Virus record (IMG/VR): IMGVR_UViG_3300029319_000010
Coordinates: 1-64,000 of that record
DNA length: 64,000 nucleotides
Source: a virus
Direction: 5' to 3' (one strand)
A program made the position numbers and the translations under genes. A model generated the notes under the pieces. That model saw only the letters and a list, made by a program, of their open reading frames with translations, was not told the DNA's origin and did not search any database. Each line of letters opens with the position of its first letter. Position 1 is the first letter of the stretch. This document shows positions 40,830-49,113 of this stretch, one piece after another.

Positions 40830-41582
40830 TTAATTATTTTTTTCTGCTTGCTGTGCGCCTCTAATATAATTATTTACATCAGTGACATCACCAGCAAGTA
40901 TTGATACTGCCTCATCTACAATAAGTTCTGCTACATCATCTTTAAACTCACACTCAACATCTACAGGTGAAACACCTTGATTTTGTTCTGCAGGTATAGT
41001 AGGATCAGTACATCCTTCAAATTCTATAGGACGTGGTTGTCTATAGTATTGAAAAATAATATTCTGTATTTCAAAGTCATTATTTGTATAAACTCTTAGT
41101 GTATTACCTTGGAAAGTACAAAATGTTTCAGACCATTCAAAACTTGGTTTTTTTAGCGGATCTCTTAGCATAAGATTTACATTTGCTGCTTCAGCTAAAT
41201 AAACTTGCATTATACGTCCATTTGGATCTTCTTTACAACATTCCTTTGTTGCATAAGCAGTTACTTTTTTAAATTCTAAAAAATCTTCTGCTATTCCTTC
41301 AGTAAAAAGAGTATATTGAACAGCTGCACCACTTGGTATTGCAGGACCACCCGGACCAAAAGCCAATTCTCTCAATAAAGGTTGTAAATCATCAATACGT
41401 CTCTTAGACATTTCATCTCCTTCTTTATATTGATTAGTACCTCTTAATTGTCTTCTACACCATTCTATCTGAGCCTTATTGAATGCCTCAACTATTTGCC
41501 AACACTCAATGTTGTCAAAATCATTACTAGCTAATTTATTTAACCTTTGTCTAATTTTAATTTCTATTTGAGTATTGTTCAT
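40830..41582 (-). CDS. Head-tail connector (ring-type) protein, 250 aa
   Basis: A helical N-terminal region ('EIKIRQRLNKLASNDFDNIE', then 'CWQIVEAFNKAQIEWCRRQL') is followed by a beta-rich core and a helical C-terminus ending 'AQQAEKNN'. From memory this pattern fits the connector/ring proteins encoded downstream of the capsid gene in crAss-like phages, similar in layout to the two ring proteins at 29491-31046. It begins 3 bases after the 362-residue gene. The expected location is the neck, below the portal. Confidence 0.65.
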   Translation of the reverse strand: MNNTQIEIKIRQRLNKLASNDFDNIECWQIVEAFNKAQIEWCRRQLRGTNQYKEGDEMSKRRIDDLQPLLRELAFGPGGPAIPSGAAVQYTLFTEGIAEDFLEFKKVTAYATKECCKEDPNGRIMQVYLAEAANVNLMLRDPLKKPSFEWSETFCTFQGNTLRVYTNNDFEIQNIIFQYYRQPRPIEFEGCTDPTIPAEQNQGVSPVDVECEFKDDVAELIVDEAVSILAGDVTDVNNYIRGAQQAEKNN

Positions 41583-41585
41583 AAT

Positions 41586-42674
41586 TTACATATTCCAATA
41601 ATATTCTACATCATTAAGCAACTTAACTAATTGCTCTTCATTTATAGGGTTTTTAAAGTAATGTAACATATCTTCTGTAGTTTTACCTACTCTACCTCCT
41701 TGATAAAAATAAGTTCCGTCTGCACCAAATTTTATAAAGTTGTAAAATACAGCATCTTTAACTGCTGACTTAATTTTTAAATCTTCCATTTCCATTCTAG
41801 AAGCATCTAAAAATGATTGAGCAGCTCTTCTTTTATTACTATCTGTACCATGCCCATGAATATAATTGTCCATATTTTCATAGATAATGTCATTTGCTAC
41901 AGTCTTATTATATTGTACACTATCTGCATCTACTACTTTTGCTACATAAAATAGTTTACTATTATTACTATCATACATACTTGTTAGTGCAGCTAACGCT
42001 CTATTTCTTAATTTAGATATTTCAGTTCTTGAACTTACAGTATCCTCTAATTTATCTAAATAAAACTTAAAACTACCTTGTTGTTTTGCAATTCTTAAAT
42101 TAGGTGCAATTATAGAAAATCCACCTGCCTCAATTGCATAAAGTTTTATTAAATCATAAGGGTCAGTTGAAGGATCTAAATATAAAGGTTCATTACCAAC
42201 TCTTATACTAATTTTTTTCCAGAACTCATGATTATCATGTCTTAACAATTTTACTTTATTCCAAAACTCAGGATCTTCTGCATCTATAATATTTGCTGCT
42301 AAATCAGCTTCTAATTGTGCTACAGCTTTTCTTATCTCTTTAATCTTAGCATGTCTCTCTGCTGTAGGTAATTTCTTTACTTCAGGTGCAAATTCATTTA
42401 AACCTGTAACATATCTTTTTATACCGTTAATTTCAAGACATGTTAGTTCCTCTTCATGAACTACTCCTTCAAAAAGTGACATTGCATAATGTTCTAATCC
42501 CATATTTTCATTAGATTGATCAAAATAAACTCTTATTGCAATGTTTTGATTTTTTCCTTCTTGATATTTTTCAATTAATGTAAAATCTTTTTTTACATCA
42601 ATTGGTTTAGTATCAATTATTTGTTCAACAACTTCAGTTGTTTCTTTTTTAATATTAGTTTTTTTCTTTGCCAT
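41586..42674 (-). CDS. Conserved head-region virion protein, 362 aa
   Basis: A Lys-rich N-terminal tail is followed by 'IRVYFDQSNENMGLEHYAMS' and a long helical body. No enzymatic motif, signal or membrane segment is seen. The gene sits between the major capsid protein and the ring-type protein, a position held in crAss-like phages by a conserved structural protein. It is preceded by the strong terminator that follows the capsid gene (42690-42729) and runs directly into the ring gene. A structural or assembly role is inferred from context; I do not know the exact function. Confidence 0.6.
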   Translation of the reverse strand: MAKKKTNIKKETTEVVEQIIDTKPIDVKKDFTLIEKYQEGKNQNIAIRVYFDQSNENMGLEHYAMSLFEGVVHEEELTCLEINGIKRYVTGLNEFAPEVKKLPTAERHAKIKEIRKAVAQLEADLAANIIDAEDPEFWNKVKLLRHDNHEFWKKISIRVGNEPLYLDPSTDPYDLIKLYAIEAGGFSIIAPNLRIAKQQGSFKFYLDKLEDTVSSRTEISKLRNRALAALTSMYDSNNSKLFYVAKVVDADSVQYNKTVANDIIYENMDNYIHGHGTDSNKRRAAQSFLDASRMEMEDLKIKSAVKDAVFYNFIKFGADGTYFYQGGRVGKTTEDMLHYFKNPINEEQLVKLLNDVEYYWNM

Positions 42675-42689
42675 TTTAGTTAGGTTTTA

Positions 42690-42729
42690 AAATTAAAAAA
42701 AAAGATAAAAGAGGGGAACTTGTCCCCTC
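42690..42729 (-). terminator. Rho-independent terminator after the major capsid gene
   Basis: Minus strand: stem GAGGGGA/TCCCCTC (42723-42729 with 42711-42717) with a 5-base loop, followed by a T-rich tract of about 20 bases. It insulates the capsid gene from the genes that follow. Confidence 0.8.
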
Positions 42730-42748
42730 CTTAATCCATACATAAATA

Positions 42749-44383
42749 TTAGAATGATCCTCCAGTAACTGGATTTTTCATTACTATTTTAAGGACTTTA
42801 GTCGGATCCTTAACCCATACAGCTGGGAAGGTTTGAGTCATATAAACTCTATACCCATTAAACTGTCCAGATGAAGCAAATCCTTGTGTTCTACCCATGT
42901 AGTCCATTGTACCATTTTGGTAGAACCATTTTAATTGATTATCCCAAGAAAGTTTCAACAAGTGAATGTTGTCATTTCCAGTCTCAGTAACGTCAAAGAT
43001 AATAAAGCTATAAGAGCTTAAAGGTCTTCCGTCAATAAGTGGATTCTCAATATCATTAGTGTGTAAGTTATCAAAAGCAGGATTTAATACAAATCTTACG
43101 TTTGCTAAGAAAGGTATTACATAAGATGTGAATGCATATCCAAACCCTAAATCCATACCTGATCCAGAAACAATACCATTATTGTCTGCATTGATAACAT
43201 AATTATTTCCTAAACCTGCTGCTTCTGCTGCAATAGCATCATTTACAAGTTTCATACCACCAATACCTGTTTGAACAATTAATGTTCTTTGTGGATCTGG
43301 TCCTTCTAATTCAACTTTACCTTGATAGAAGTTATAAAGTTCAGACTTAAACATATCTAAGCTGAAAGAAGACTTATTATAGATTCTCTTGTAAGAGTTA
43401 TCTAATTGCTTCCAAAGACCTACAGACATTCTAATATCATCTGGCCCATCTTGTCTAACTCTACCTCCGTGTCCCCACATTAGGTAAGTCTCAATATCTG
43501 CTGCAATCTTATTTAAGTGTGCAGCTTCTAAATTTGTTAAGAAAGTTCTTGTTAAGTTTCCTTCATCAAATGCTCTTTTTACATAATCAGCACCCATGAT
43601 CTCAACCATGCTTTCTAAAGAAGAAACTGATGGATTTACATCTTGATCAAAAGTTCTCCAAATTTCTGTAACTGGAATAGAACCATCAGCATTCATTCCA
43701 CCTTTAAGCATTAAATCTGCTCTAGATGAAACTGAATAGTGAACGTGTGCTTCAGCTCCTCCTACAAAGTTGTAGAACTCTCTGAAACCTGTTCCTGTTT
43801 CAATATCTGAAAATCTTTCTCCGTATTCTCCTCTTGCAGAACCTTTTCTAAAGAACTTGGTTCCTGACTTTAAGTAATCATCTTTTAAACCTGCAGTATT
43901 ATCACTGTTAACAAGTTGTACAGTATAAACAAATCCGTCACCTGATGGTAAAATGTCATCAGCTGTAACGTAAAGTTCTTTACCGTTATACTTGTCATAA
44001 GTAATAATATCTCCATGTCCAAATGTTCTCTTACTTAAAAGAATTTTGAATGTTTGCCCATCAATACCTCTAATAGTTCCTGCAGTGTCAGTGACACCGT
44101 CAATCTTACCTAGAGAGTAAGGAAGGTCTTGTACAATGGGAGTTTGCCATTTATACTCACCTCTAGCGTTGTCTACCATAATTGTATTCTGTCCACCAAA
44201 TGAAGCTAATTGATACAAAGGCATCTCTACCTTTTGTGTCATAGCCCATAAGTCAACTGGACCCATATCCATAGGTTCAGCAGATCCTAACATTGCTGTT
44301 AAGTGGTAAGAATCAACATGAGAACTAGCCTTGTAGTTTGTATCTCTTAGGAAAATCCCATTATTTAAAACTGGTGTTGCCAT
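42749..44383 (-). CDS. Major capsid protein, 544 aa
   Basis: This is called as an HK97-fold capsid protein from position and sequence character: it follows terminase, portal, a scaffold-like protein and a small head protein, and it begins 'MATPVLNNGIFLRDTNYKAS', close in style to crAss-like capsid proteins. Residues about 170-260 contain 'GTGFREFYNFVGGAEAHVHY' and Gly/Ala-rich loops; the C-terminal third is beta-rich ('FIIFDVTETGNDNIHLLKLS'). The gene is visibly less A/T-biased than its neighbours, as expected of a highly expressed gene. A strong terminator follows at 42690-42729. It assembles the icosahedral head. Confidence 0.85.
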   Translation of the reverse strand: MATPVLNNGIFLRDTNYKASSHVDSYHLTAMLGSAEPMDMGPVDLWAMTQKVEMPLYQLASFGGQNTIMVDNARGEYKWQTPIVQDLPYSLGKIDGVTDTAGTIRGIDGQTFKILLSKRTFGHGDIITYDKYNGKELYVTADDILPSGDGFVYTVQLVNSDNTAGLKDDYLKSGTKFFRKGSARGEYGERFSDIETGTGFREFYNFVGGAEAHVHYSVSSRADLMLKGGMNADGSIPVTEIWRTFDQDVNPSVSSLESMVEIMGADYVKRAFDEGNLTRTFLTNLEAAHLNKIAADIETYLMWGHGGRVRQDGPDDIRMSVGLWKQLDNSYKRIYNKSSFSLDMFKSELYNFYQGKVELEGPDPQRTLIVQTGIGGMKLVNDAIAAEAAGLGNNYVINADNNGIVSGSGMDLGFGYAFTSYVIPFLANVRFVLNPAFDNLHTNDIENPLIDGRPLSSYSFIIFDVTETGNDNIHLLKLSWDNQLKWFYQNGTMDYMGRTQGFASSGQFNGYRVYMTQTFPAVWVKDPTKVLKIVMKNPVTGGSF

Positions 44384-44438
44384 AATTGATTGTTGTTAAT
44401 TGATTAATATTCTTGTTATCTATTGTTGTTATATTTTT

Positions 44439-44807
44439 TTACAATAAGTATCCTACTGTAAAGTTAAATTTTCCTGCTGTTAAAGTTGCTGTTGCTATTG
44501 TAACTCCAATTGCCGCATTAGATGTAGCTGTAATTGGTGTATTAGGTGCAGTGCCAAGTGGCATAAAACCTGTTCCAGTTAAATTAGCAATTGTGTATGC
44601 CGGTGATATGTTTACACCACCTCCTGTTAATGTTAAAGTAGCACTACCTCCACTAGTCATAGCTTCAGTTTTCTCTACTATAATTTCAACAACAGTAGCC
44701 CCCTTTGGTATATTATCAGTAACAGCTAAAGTTTGTGCTCCAGCAGTAGCTCCATCAGAACTGTAGTCATATGAAGCTTTTACATAGTATTTTTGTGGAT
44801 TTCCCAT
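44439..44807 (-). CDS. Small beta-rich head protein, likely decoration type, 122 aa
   Basis: The sequence is low in charge and rich in Thr, Ala, Gly and Val, with alternating beta strands ('GDIPKGATVVEIIVEKTEAM' style core after residue 30, then 'GGSATLTLTGGGVNISPAYT'). Similar short proteins immediately upstream of capsid genes in many phages serve as capsid decoration or stabilising proteins. No signal peptide is present. It lies 55 bases before the capsid gene and 46 bases after the scaffold-like gene. A long in-frame reading on the opposite strand at 44413-44766 is a shadow of this low-complexity gene. Confidence 0.65.
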   Translation of the reverse strand: MGNPQKYYVKASYDYSSDGATAGAQTLAVTDNIPKGATVVEIIVEKTEAMTSGGSATLTLTGGGVNISPAYTIANLTGTGFMPLGTAPNTPITATSNAAIGVTIATATLTAGKFNFTVGYLL

Positions 44808-44853
44808 GATTAAAAATTATTTAAGTGTTAATATTCTAGTTAATTATTTGTTT

Positions 44854-46140
44854 TTACATTCTTTTAAAAATATTATTTCCTCTTGGTATTCTTCTAGGAG
44901 CTTTTTTCCTAGTAGCAGCTTCTTCTTTCTCTTGTACTGCTGAAGAAACTTTATTAGCTTGTGCAGATTTTAATTTTCTAACTGTATCTGCTACTGCTTT
45001 GTTTTCTCCTTTCTTCATTATATTACTTTTATATCCTTTTGGATCTGCTAGTAACCATAATGCTTCTGTTATCAAAGGATAGTTTGGTTCTACAAACTGA
45101 TACTTTTCTAACAAATGTCCCAATAGGTTTGTGTTCTTTCCACTAATTGATGGATATGCTGGATTTACTAAACCATTGTATAATAAATTCTGTGTTCTCT
45201 TATCTACTTTAACCTCTCCTACTTTTCCATCTTTTAATGTGTTGTACACATTCTGCATATAATTTTTAGATGCTTGTGCTTGCTTTCTTTTCTTCATTTC
45301 TTGCTCTTGAAGTTTTCTAGCAATTACTTTCTCTTGCATCTTATCTAACTTTGGTTTAAACTTTAAAGCTTGTTTTTCAAGTTTTCCTAAGTCTTTCCAA
45401 ACATCTATTTCTTCTTCAATCTCTTCTGCTGTTCCGAAACCTGTTGCTCCCAAAAAGTCTCTTACAATCTTTTCTTGATCTTTTTCTTTCTTAGGATTTA
45501 ATTCTCTTACTTCTTCTACATGTGATAATGCACCAAATAAGCCTTTTAAATCTTTACCTCCGTCAGCTACATATCTTGCAGCTACTTGTAATTCTTGTGG
45601 CAAACTGTCAAAGAACTGTTTAGGAGTTTCTTTCCTTACTGCTCTTGCTTTTTCATCTAAGTTAGCTTGAATTAATTCTTGCCAATCCTTAGCTGTGTAT
45701 TCATCTAACTCTTTTCCATCATCAAAAGCTAATAGTTTTTCTTCATCTATTAACTTTTTAAATACATCAGATACACCTTCAATCTTCCTTCTCCCTCTTT
45801 TCTTTTGTTCTACTTGCTCCTCTTCTACTTCATCTTCAACTCCTAGAACTTCATCTATATTTACAGGATCTTTTTTTGCTTCAACTTTTACCTCTTCTAC
45901 TTTTTCTTCTACCTTTTCTTCTGTTTCTTCTGTCTCTGCTTTTGTTTCTTCTTTTACTTCTGGAGTTTTATCTATAAAAGAAACATCTACATCCTTTTTT
46001 TTGCTAAAAATATTTGGTTTTGCTGGTTCTTCCGGTGTTGTTATTGATTCACTCCCAGGAGCTCCTCCAAATATTTCATCTAAGTTGACATCTACTTTTT
46101 CAACTTTAGTTTTTTCTACGGTTTTATTTTCTTCTGCCAT
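44854..46140 (-). CDS. Scaffold-like head assembly protein, 428 aa
   Basis: The first 130 residues are very acidic and repetitive (runs of Glu, Lys and Val), followed by a basic spot ('QKKRGRRKIEGVSDVFKKLI'), long charged helices ('QEKVIARKLQEQEMKKRKQA' near residue 280) and a basic C-terminus ('TRKKAPRRIPRGNNIFKRM'). This highly charged, helical composition and the position between portal and capsid genes are typical of a scaffolding protein that guides capsid assembly through its basic C-terminus. No protease motif is visible. The assignment is by composition and order. Confidence 0.65.
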   Translation of the reverse strand: MAEENKTVEKTKVEKVDVNLDEIFGGAPGSESITTPEEPAKPNIFSKKKDVDVSFIDKTPEVKEETKAETEETEEKVEEKVEEVKVEAKKDPVNIDEVLGVEDEVEEEQVEQKKRGRRKIEGVSDVFKKLIDEEKLLAFDDGKELDEYTAKDWQELIQANLDEKARAVRKETPKQFFDSLPQELQVAARYVADGGKDLKGLFGALSHVEEVRELNPKKEKDQEKIVRDFLGATGFGTAEEIEEEIDVWKDLGKLEKQALKFKPKLDKMQEKVIARKLQEQEMKKRKQAQASKNYMQNVYNTLKDGKVGEVKVDKRTQNLLYNGLVNPAYPSISGKNTNLLGHLLEKYQFVEPNYPLITEALWLLADPKGYKSNIMKKGENKAVADTVRKLKSAQANKVSSAVQEKEEAATRKKAPRRIPRGNNIFKRM

Positions 46141-46249
46141 AATTCTTTGGTTTTAATTATTACTACATTAATAATATAATAAAAAGTTTTTAGTAAACTT
46201 CAAAAATTTTTTATTTTAAATTAGATTTTTATCAGTATATAGCTATCTA

Positions 46250-49009
46250 CTATTTTTCTTCCTTTTTATCAGGATTTTTAACGTCATATCTATTTTTATT
46301 CTCTTTTGCTATTTCTAATTTAGTATTAGCTATATCACGTTGTGCTACTATCTTTTCTCTATCTAATGCTGCTTTATTATTACTTATAGCTGTATCTCTC
46401 ATATTTTTCTCTCTTGCCATGTTCATTTTCTCTCTAAATTGATCTCTTGATGCTAAAGTTTTCTCAGCTTCATTAAAAGTTTTAGCTAAATCTTGTTGTG
46501 TTACATCATCATCCATTCTTGTTGTTCTGATCTGTGCAACTGCAACATCTTTATCACGGTCAGCTTGATTCTCTTGTGCTTGGAATTCACGTTCAGCAGC
46601 TTTCTCTTGAGCTTGAGCTTGAAGTTGTTCTTGCTGCATTTGTTGTTGTTGTTGCATTTCTTGTTGTCTTTGTGACATTTGTTTATCTTCAGCACTCTTT
46701 AATATAGTAGATACTTCAGCAATAGAGTCTGCTTTTATAATATTTCCTAAATCAAAGATGCTTGCTCCAGTAGTATTATTAGATATTGCTAATTGTTTTA
46801 ACTGTTCTAAAGTAGCTCTATGATTTGATTTAGTAGTACAAAATATATTAAAGTCACGCATTAATAATTCTGTTCCATTTATTTGAAAGTTAACTTTTTC
46901 TGCTTCACTAGATATGTAGTTTAATCTTACACTTGGTTTTGTACTATGATAATACTGAGAAAGATCAGTTCTCATTTTGTGTACTCTTGGCATAAGATTA
47001 TCTGAATGTTGAATAAAATACATTTCAGTTTGTGAATATGAAGATTGTACAGCTTGTTGCACACCAGTTGCAGTTTGTCTAGCTATTTCTTGACCCATTC
47101 TTTGAGGATTTACACCAATAGCTTCAAATGCTTGATTTTTAAAATGATTTGCTAACTGTATTCTAGACATTAGCCTATTAGTTTGTTCAAGATTTAATGT
47201 TTGATAATGATTAAAGTTTGTAGCATTTTCTGTATTAGTTATAGAAGTATCAAGTGGTAACATACCAAAGTCTTTCATTGCTACATATGCTTTTGCATAA
47301 TTATTCTTACCCCAATCTTCTCCCATAGAATGACGCGGTAATGCATTCTGATCAAACATAATAACTGTACCAAGTTCATCTACAAGTATATCAGCTATTT
47401 GATTATTTACCATATTATAACCAACTTGGTATGCTTTCATTAAATCTACTAAAGAAGTAGATCTAGTATTTCTATCAGAAAATACTCTACCTTCTACTGG
47501 TAGTTTACAACCATATAAATTATTATCCCCTTTAAATTGAAACTCAACTCTACCTGGAGTTGACTTATTTATACCTATATAAATTGGATTTACATTATTT
47601 TCATCAACTTCTGACATATATGATGTAGGTAAGTTTGGCCCTATTTTTACACCACCCCATACTTCATTAATCCATATCCAATCTACATGTTCTCCCTGTA
47701 CTAAATTATCTCTAGTTTTTTGTTTAAATAGATTTGTATTGTATACGGGTTCTTCTGTTTGTTTCCAATGCTCATCAATTATATGTTGCTGAACAGATCC
47801 ATCATCCATAACTCTAGTTAAGTGGCCAACCTTTCTTTGTGTTTTCCAATATGCTGTAGTAACTCTCATTAATGTACTATCACCCCACATTGCATAATCT
47901 TCACCCTCTCCTAATATGTAATCTACAATATCAGATCCTTGTGAAGTATGATTATAGTTACTCATAAACTGTCTAAAACCTAAAGATGGTGAATCAGTAT
48001 TCCACTTATGAGATTTTGTAGGATCATAAAATGTACCATCATTTTGATAACCTGTTAATTGATATCTTGCTGATTTAGCAGGATGTATTTCTTGTAATGA
48101 TTTTAATTGTTTCTCTGTCATTAAATATCCAAAACAATCTATAACATCTGATACTGTCATCATCTCACACTTACCTACATAGTTACCATCTGATATATAT
48201 CTTGTATCTGGAGACTTTTGATAAAATGTTAACGCAGGATTCCATAGCTCTACCTCATAATCATCTTCCATCATTCTAAAATGCCAAAACTCTCTATCAC
48301 AAATAAGCATATCTCTAAAACCTCTTTCCTCTAACTCTTGCATTTTAAATCTTTCTTCATCTACTTTTAATTGATGACTGGCCCATTCTTCAACTAAACT
48401 TCTATAGTCTTTTTGAAAAAATTCTTCTATCTCAGGTAATGATTTTAAATTTTCTGGTTGCAATTGCTGCTGTGCTTCTTCTGATCCTACATCTACACCC
48501 ATCTTAGCCATTTCTGACATTATCTTTATCTTAGCATCTGCAAGTAAATTTTCTTCTATCATTATTCTTTTTTCTTCTATCATTTCATTATATGATAGAT
48601 CATCTACTGCTCTAAATTGTACTCTAGAATATCTTTTAGAAAACTCTCCAGATAAAACATTAATTACATTTGGGATAATAGGGTAAAATTTTAACTGTAA
48701 TGCAGAACTATCTTCTTGTGTTAAAACATCCATTAGATCTTTATACTCATTATCTTCTTCTATTACATAATCAGTTTTATCTATAATACCTTTTGCAAGC
48801 TTATAATTTTTAAGAATTTTACGTGCATTATTTCTTAACTGCATCATACCTTGATTTTCTAACCAATCTAAGTTCCAAGCAGCCCAATTATTATTTTTCT
48901 TTTTACTTGATAAAAACTGAACAGGTTGTGTCAAGTTAAGACCAGAAGGATAGCCAGAAGATTTTACTTTAGCACCTTGCTTTAATTGTAATGCATTATA
49001 TACTTTCAT
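46250..49009 (-). CDS. Portal protein, 919 aa
   Basis: The protein shows the crAss-like portal pattern: 'LQLKFYPIIPNVINVLSGEF' then 'SKRYSRVQFRAVDD' near residues 100-125, a central core with 'GWKDF'-free but Trp-rich segments ('HVDWIWINEVWGGVKIGPNL', about 450), and 'IGVNPQRMGQEIARQTATGV' near 640. The last 150 residues are Gln/Glu/Arg-rich and helical (around 'QMSQRQQEMQQQQQMQQEQL'), a likely coiled-coil barrel or flexible tail. It follows the terminase gene, separated by the mini-gene. It forms the dodecameric channel through which DNA is packaged. Its size is near that of crAss-like portals with an extended tail. Confidence 0.83.
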   Translation of the reverse strand: MKVYNALQLKQGAKVKSSGYPSGLNLTQPVQFLSSKKKNNNWAAWNLDWLENQGMMQLRNNARKILKNYKLAKGIIDKTDYVIEEDNEYKDLMDVLTQEDSSALQLKFYPIIPNVINVLSGEFSKRYSRVQFRAVDDLSYNEMIEEKRIMIEENLLADAKIKIMSEMAKMGVDVGSEEAQQQLQPENLKSLPEIEEFFQKDYRSLVEEWASHQLKVDEERFKMQELEERGFRDMLICDREFWHFRMMEDDYEVELWNPALTFYQKSPDTRYISDGNYVGKCEMMTVSDVIDCFGYLMTEKQLKSLQEIHPAKSARYQLTGYQNDGTFYDPTKSHKWNTDSPSLGFRQFMSNYNHTSQGSDIVDYILGEGEDYAMWGDSTLMRVTTAYWKTQRKVGHLTRVMDDGSVQQHIIDEHWKQTEEPVYNTNLFKQKTRDNLVQGEHVDWIWINEVWGGVKIGPNLPTSYMSEVDENNVNPIYIGINKSTPGRVEFQFKGDNNLYGCKLPVEGRVFSDRNTRSTSLVDLMKAYQVGYNMVNNQIADILVDELGTVIMFDQNALPRHSMGEDWGKNNYAKAYVAMKDFGMLPLDTSITNTENATNFNHYQTLNLEQTNRLMSRIQLANHFKNQAFEAIGVNPQRMGQEIARQTATGVQQAVQSSYSQTEMYFIQHSDNLMPRVHKMRTDLSQYYHSTKPSVRLNYISSEAEKVNFQINGTELLMRDFNIFCTTKSNHRATLEQLKQLAISNNTTGASIFDLGNIIKADSIAEVSTILKSAEDKQMSQRQQEMQQQQQMQQEQLQAQAQEKAAEREFQAQENQADRDKDVAVAQIRTTRMDDDVTQQDLAKTFNEAEKTLASRDQFREKMNMAREKNMRDTAISNNKAALDREKIVAQRDIANTKLEIAKENKNRYDVKNPDKKEEK

Positions 49010-49014
49010 ACTTA

Positions 49015-49113
49015 TTATTTCTTAATTGTATACTTGATTGACACATCAGTGTAAGAAGAATTAGTTGTCCAAGATATATTAACCATTGTAGGTGTACTGT
49101 TCCAGTATTTCAT
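49015..49113 (-). CDS. Possible 32-aa mini-protein between terminase and portal
   Basis: The ATG at 49113 overlaps the terminase stop as TAATG, a coupling seen elsewhere in this operon, and the frame runs 32 codons to TAA at 49015. The product contains 'MVNISWTTNSSYTDVSIKY', which has the strand pattern of half a fibronectin III-like domain. It may be a real small protein, or a leftover of a longer gene. Support is the stop-start overlap and the lack of another use for these 99 bases; length alone gives no support. Confidence 0.4.
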   Translation of the reverse strand: MKYWNSTPTMVNISWTTNSSYTDVSIKYTIKK

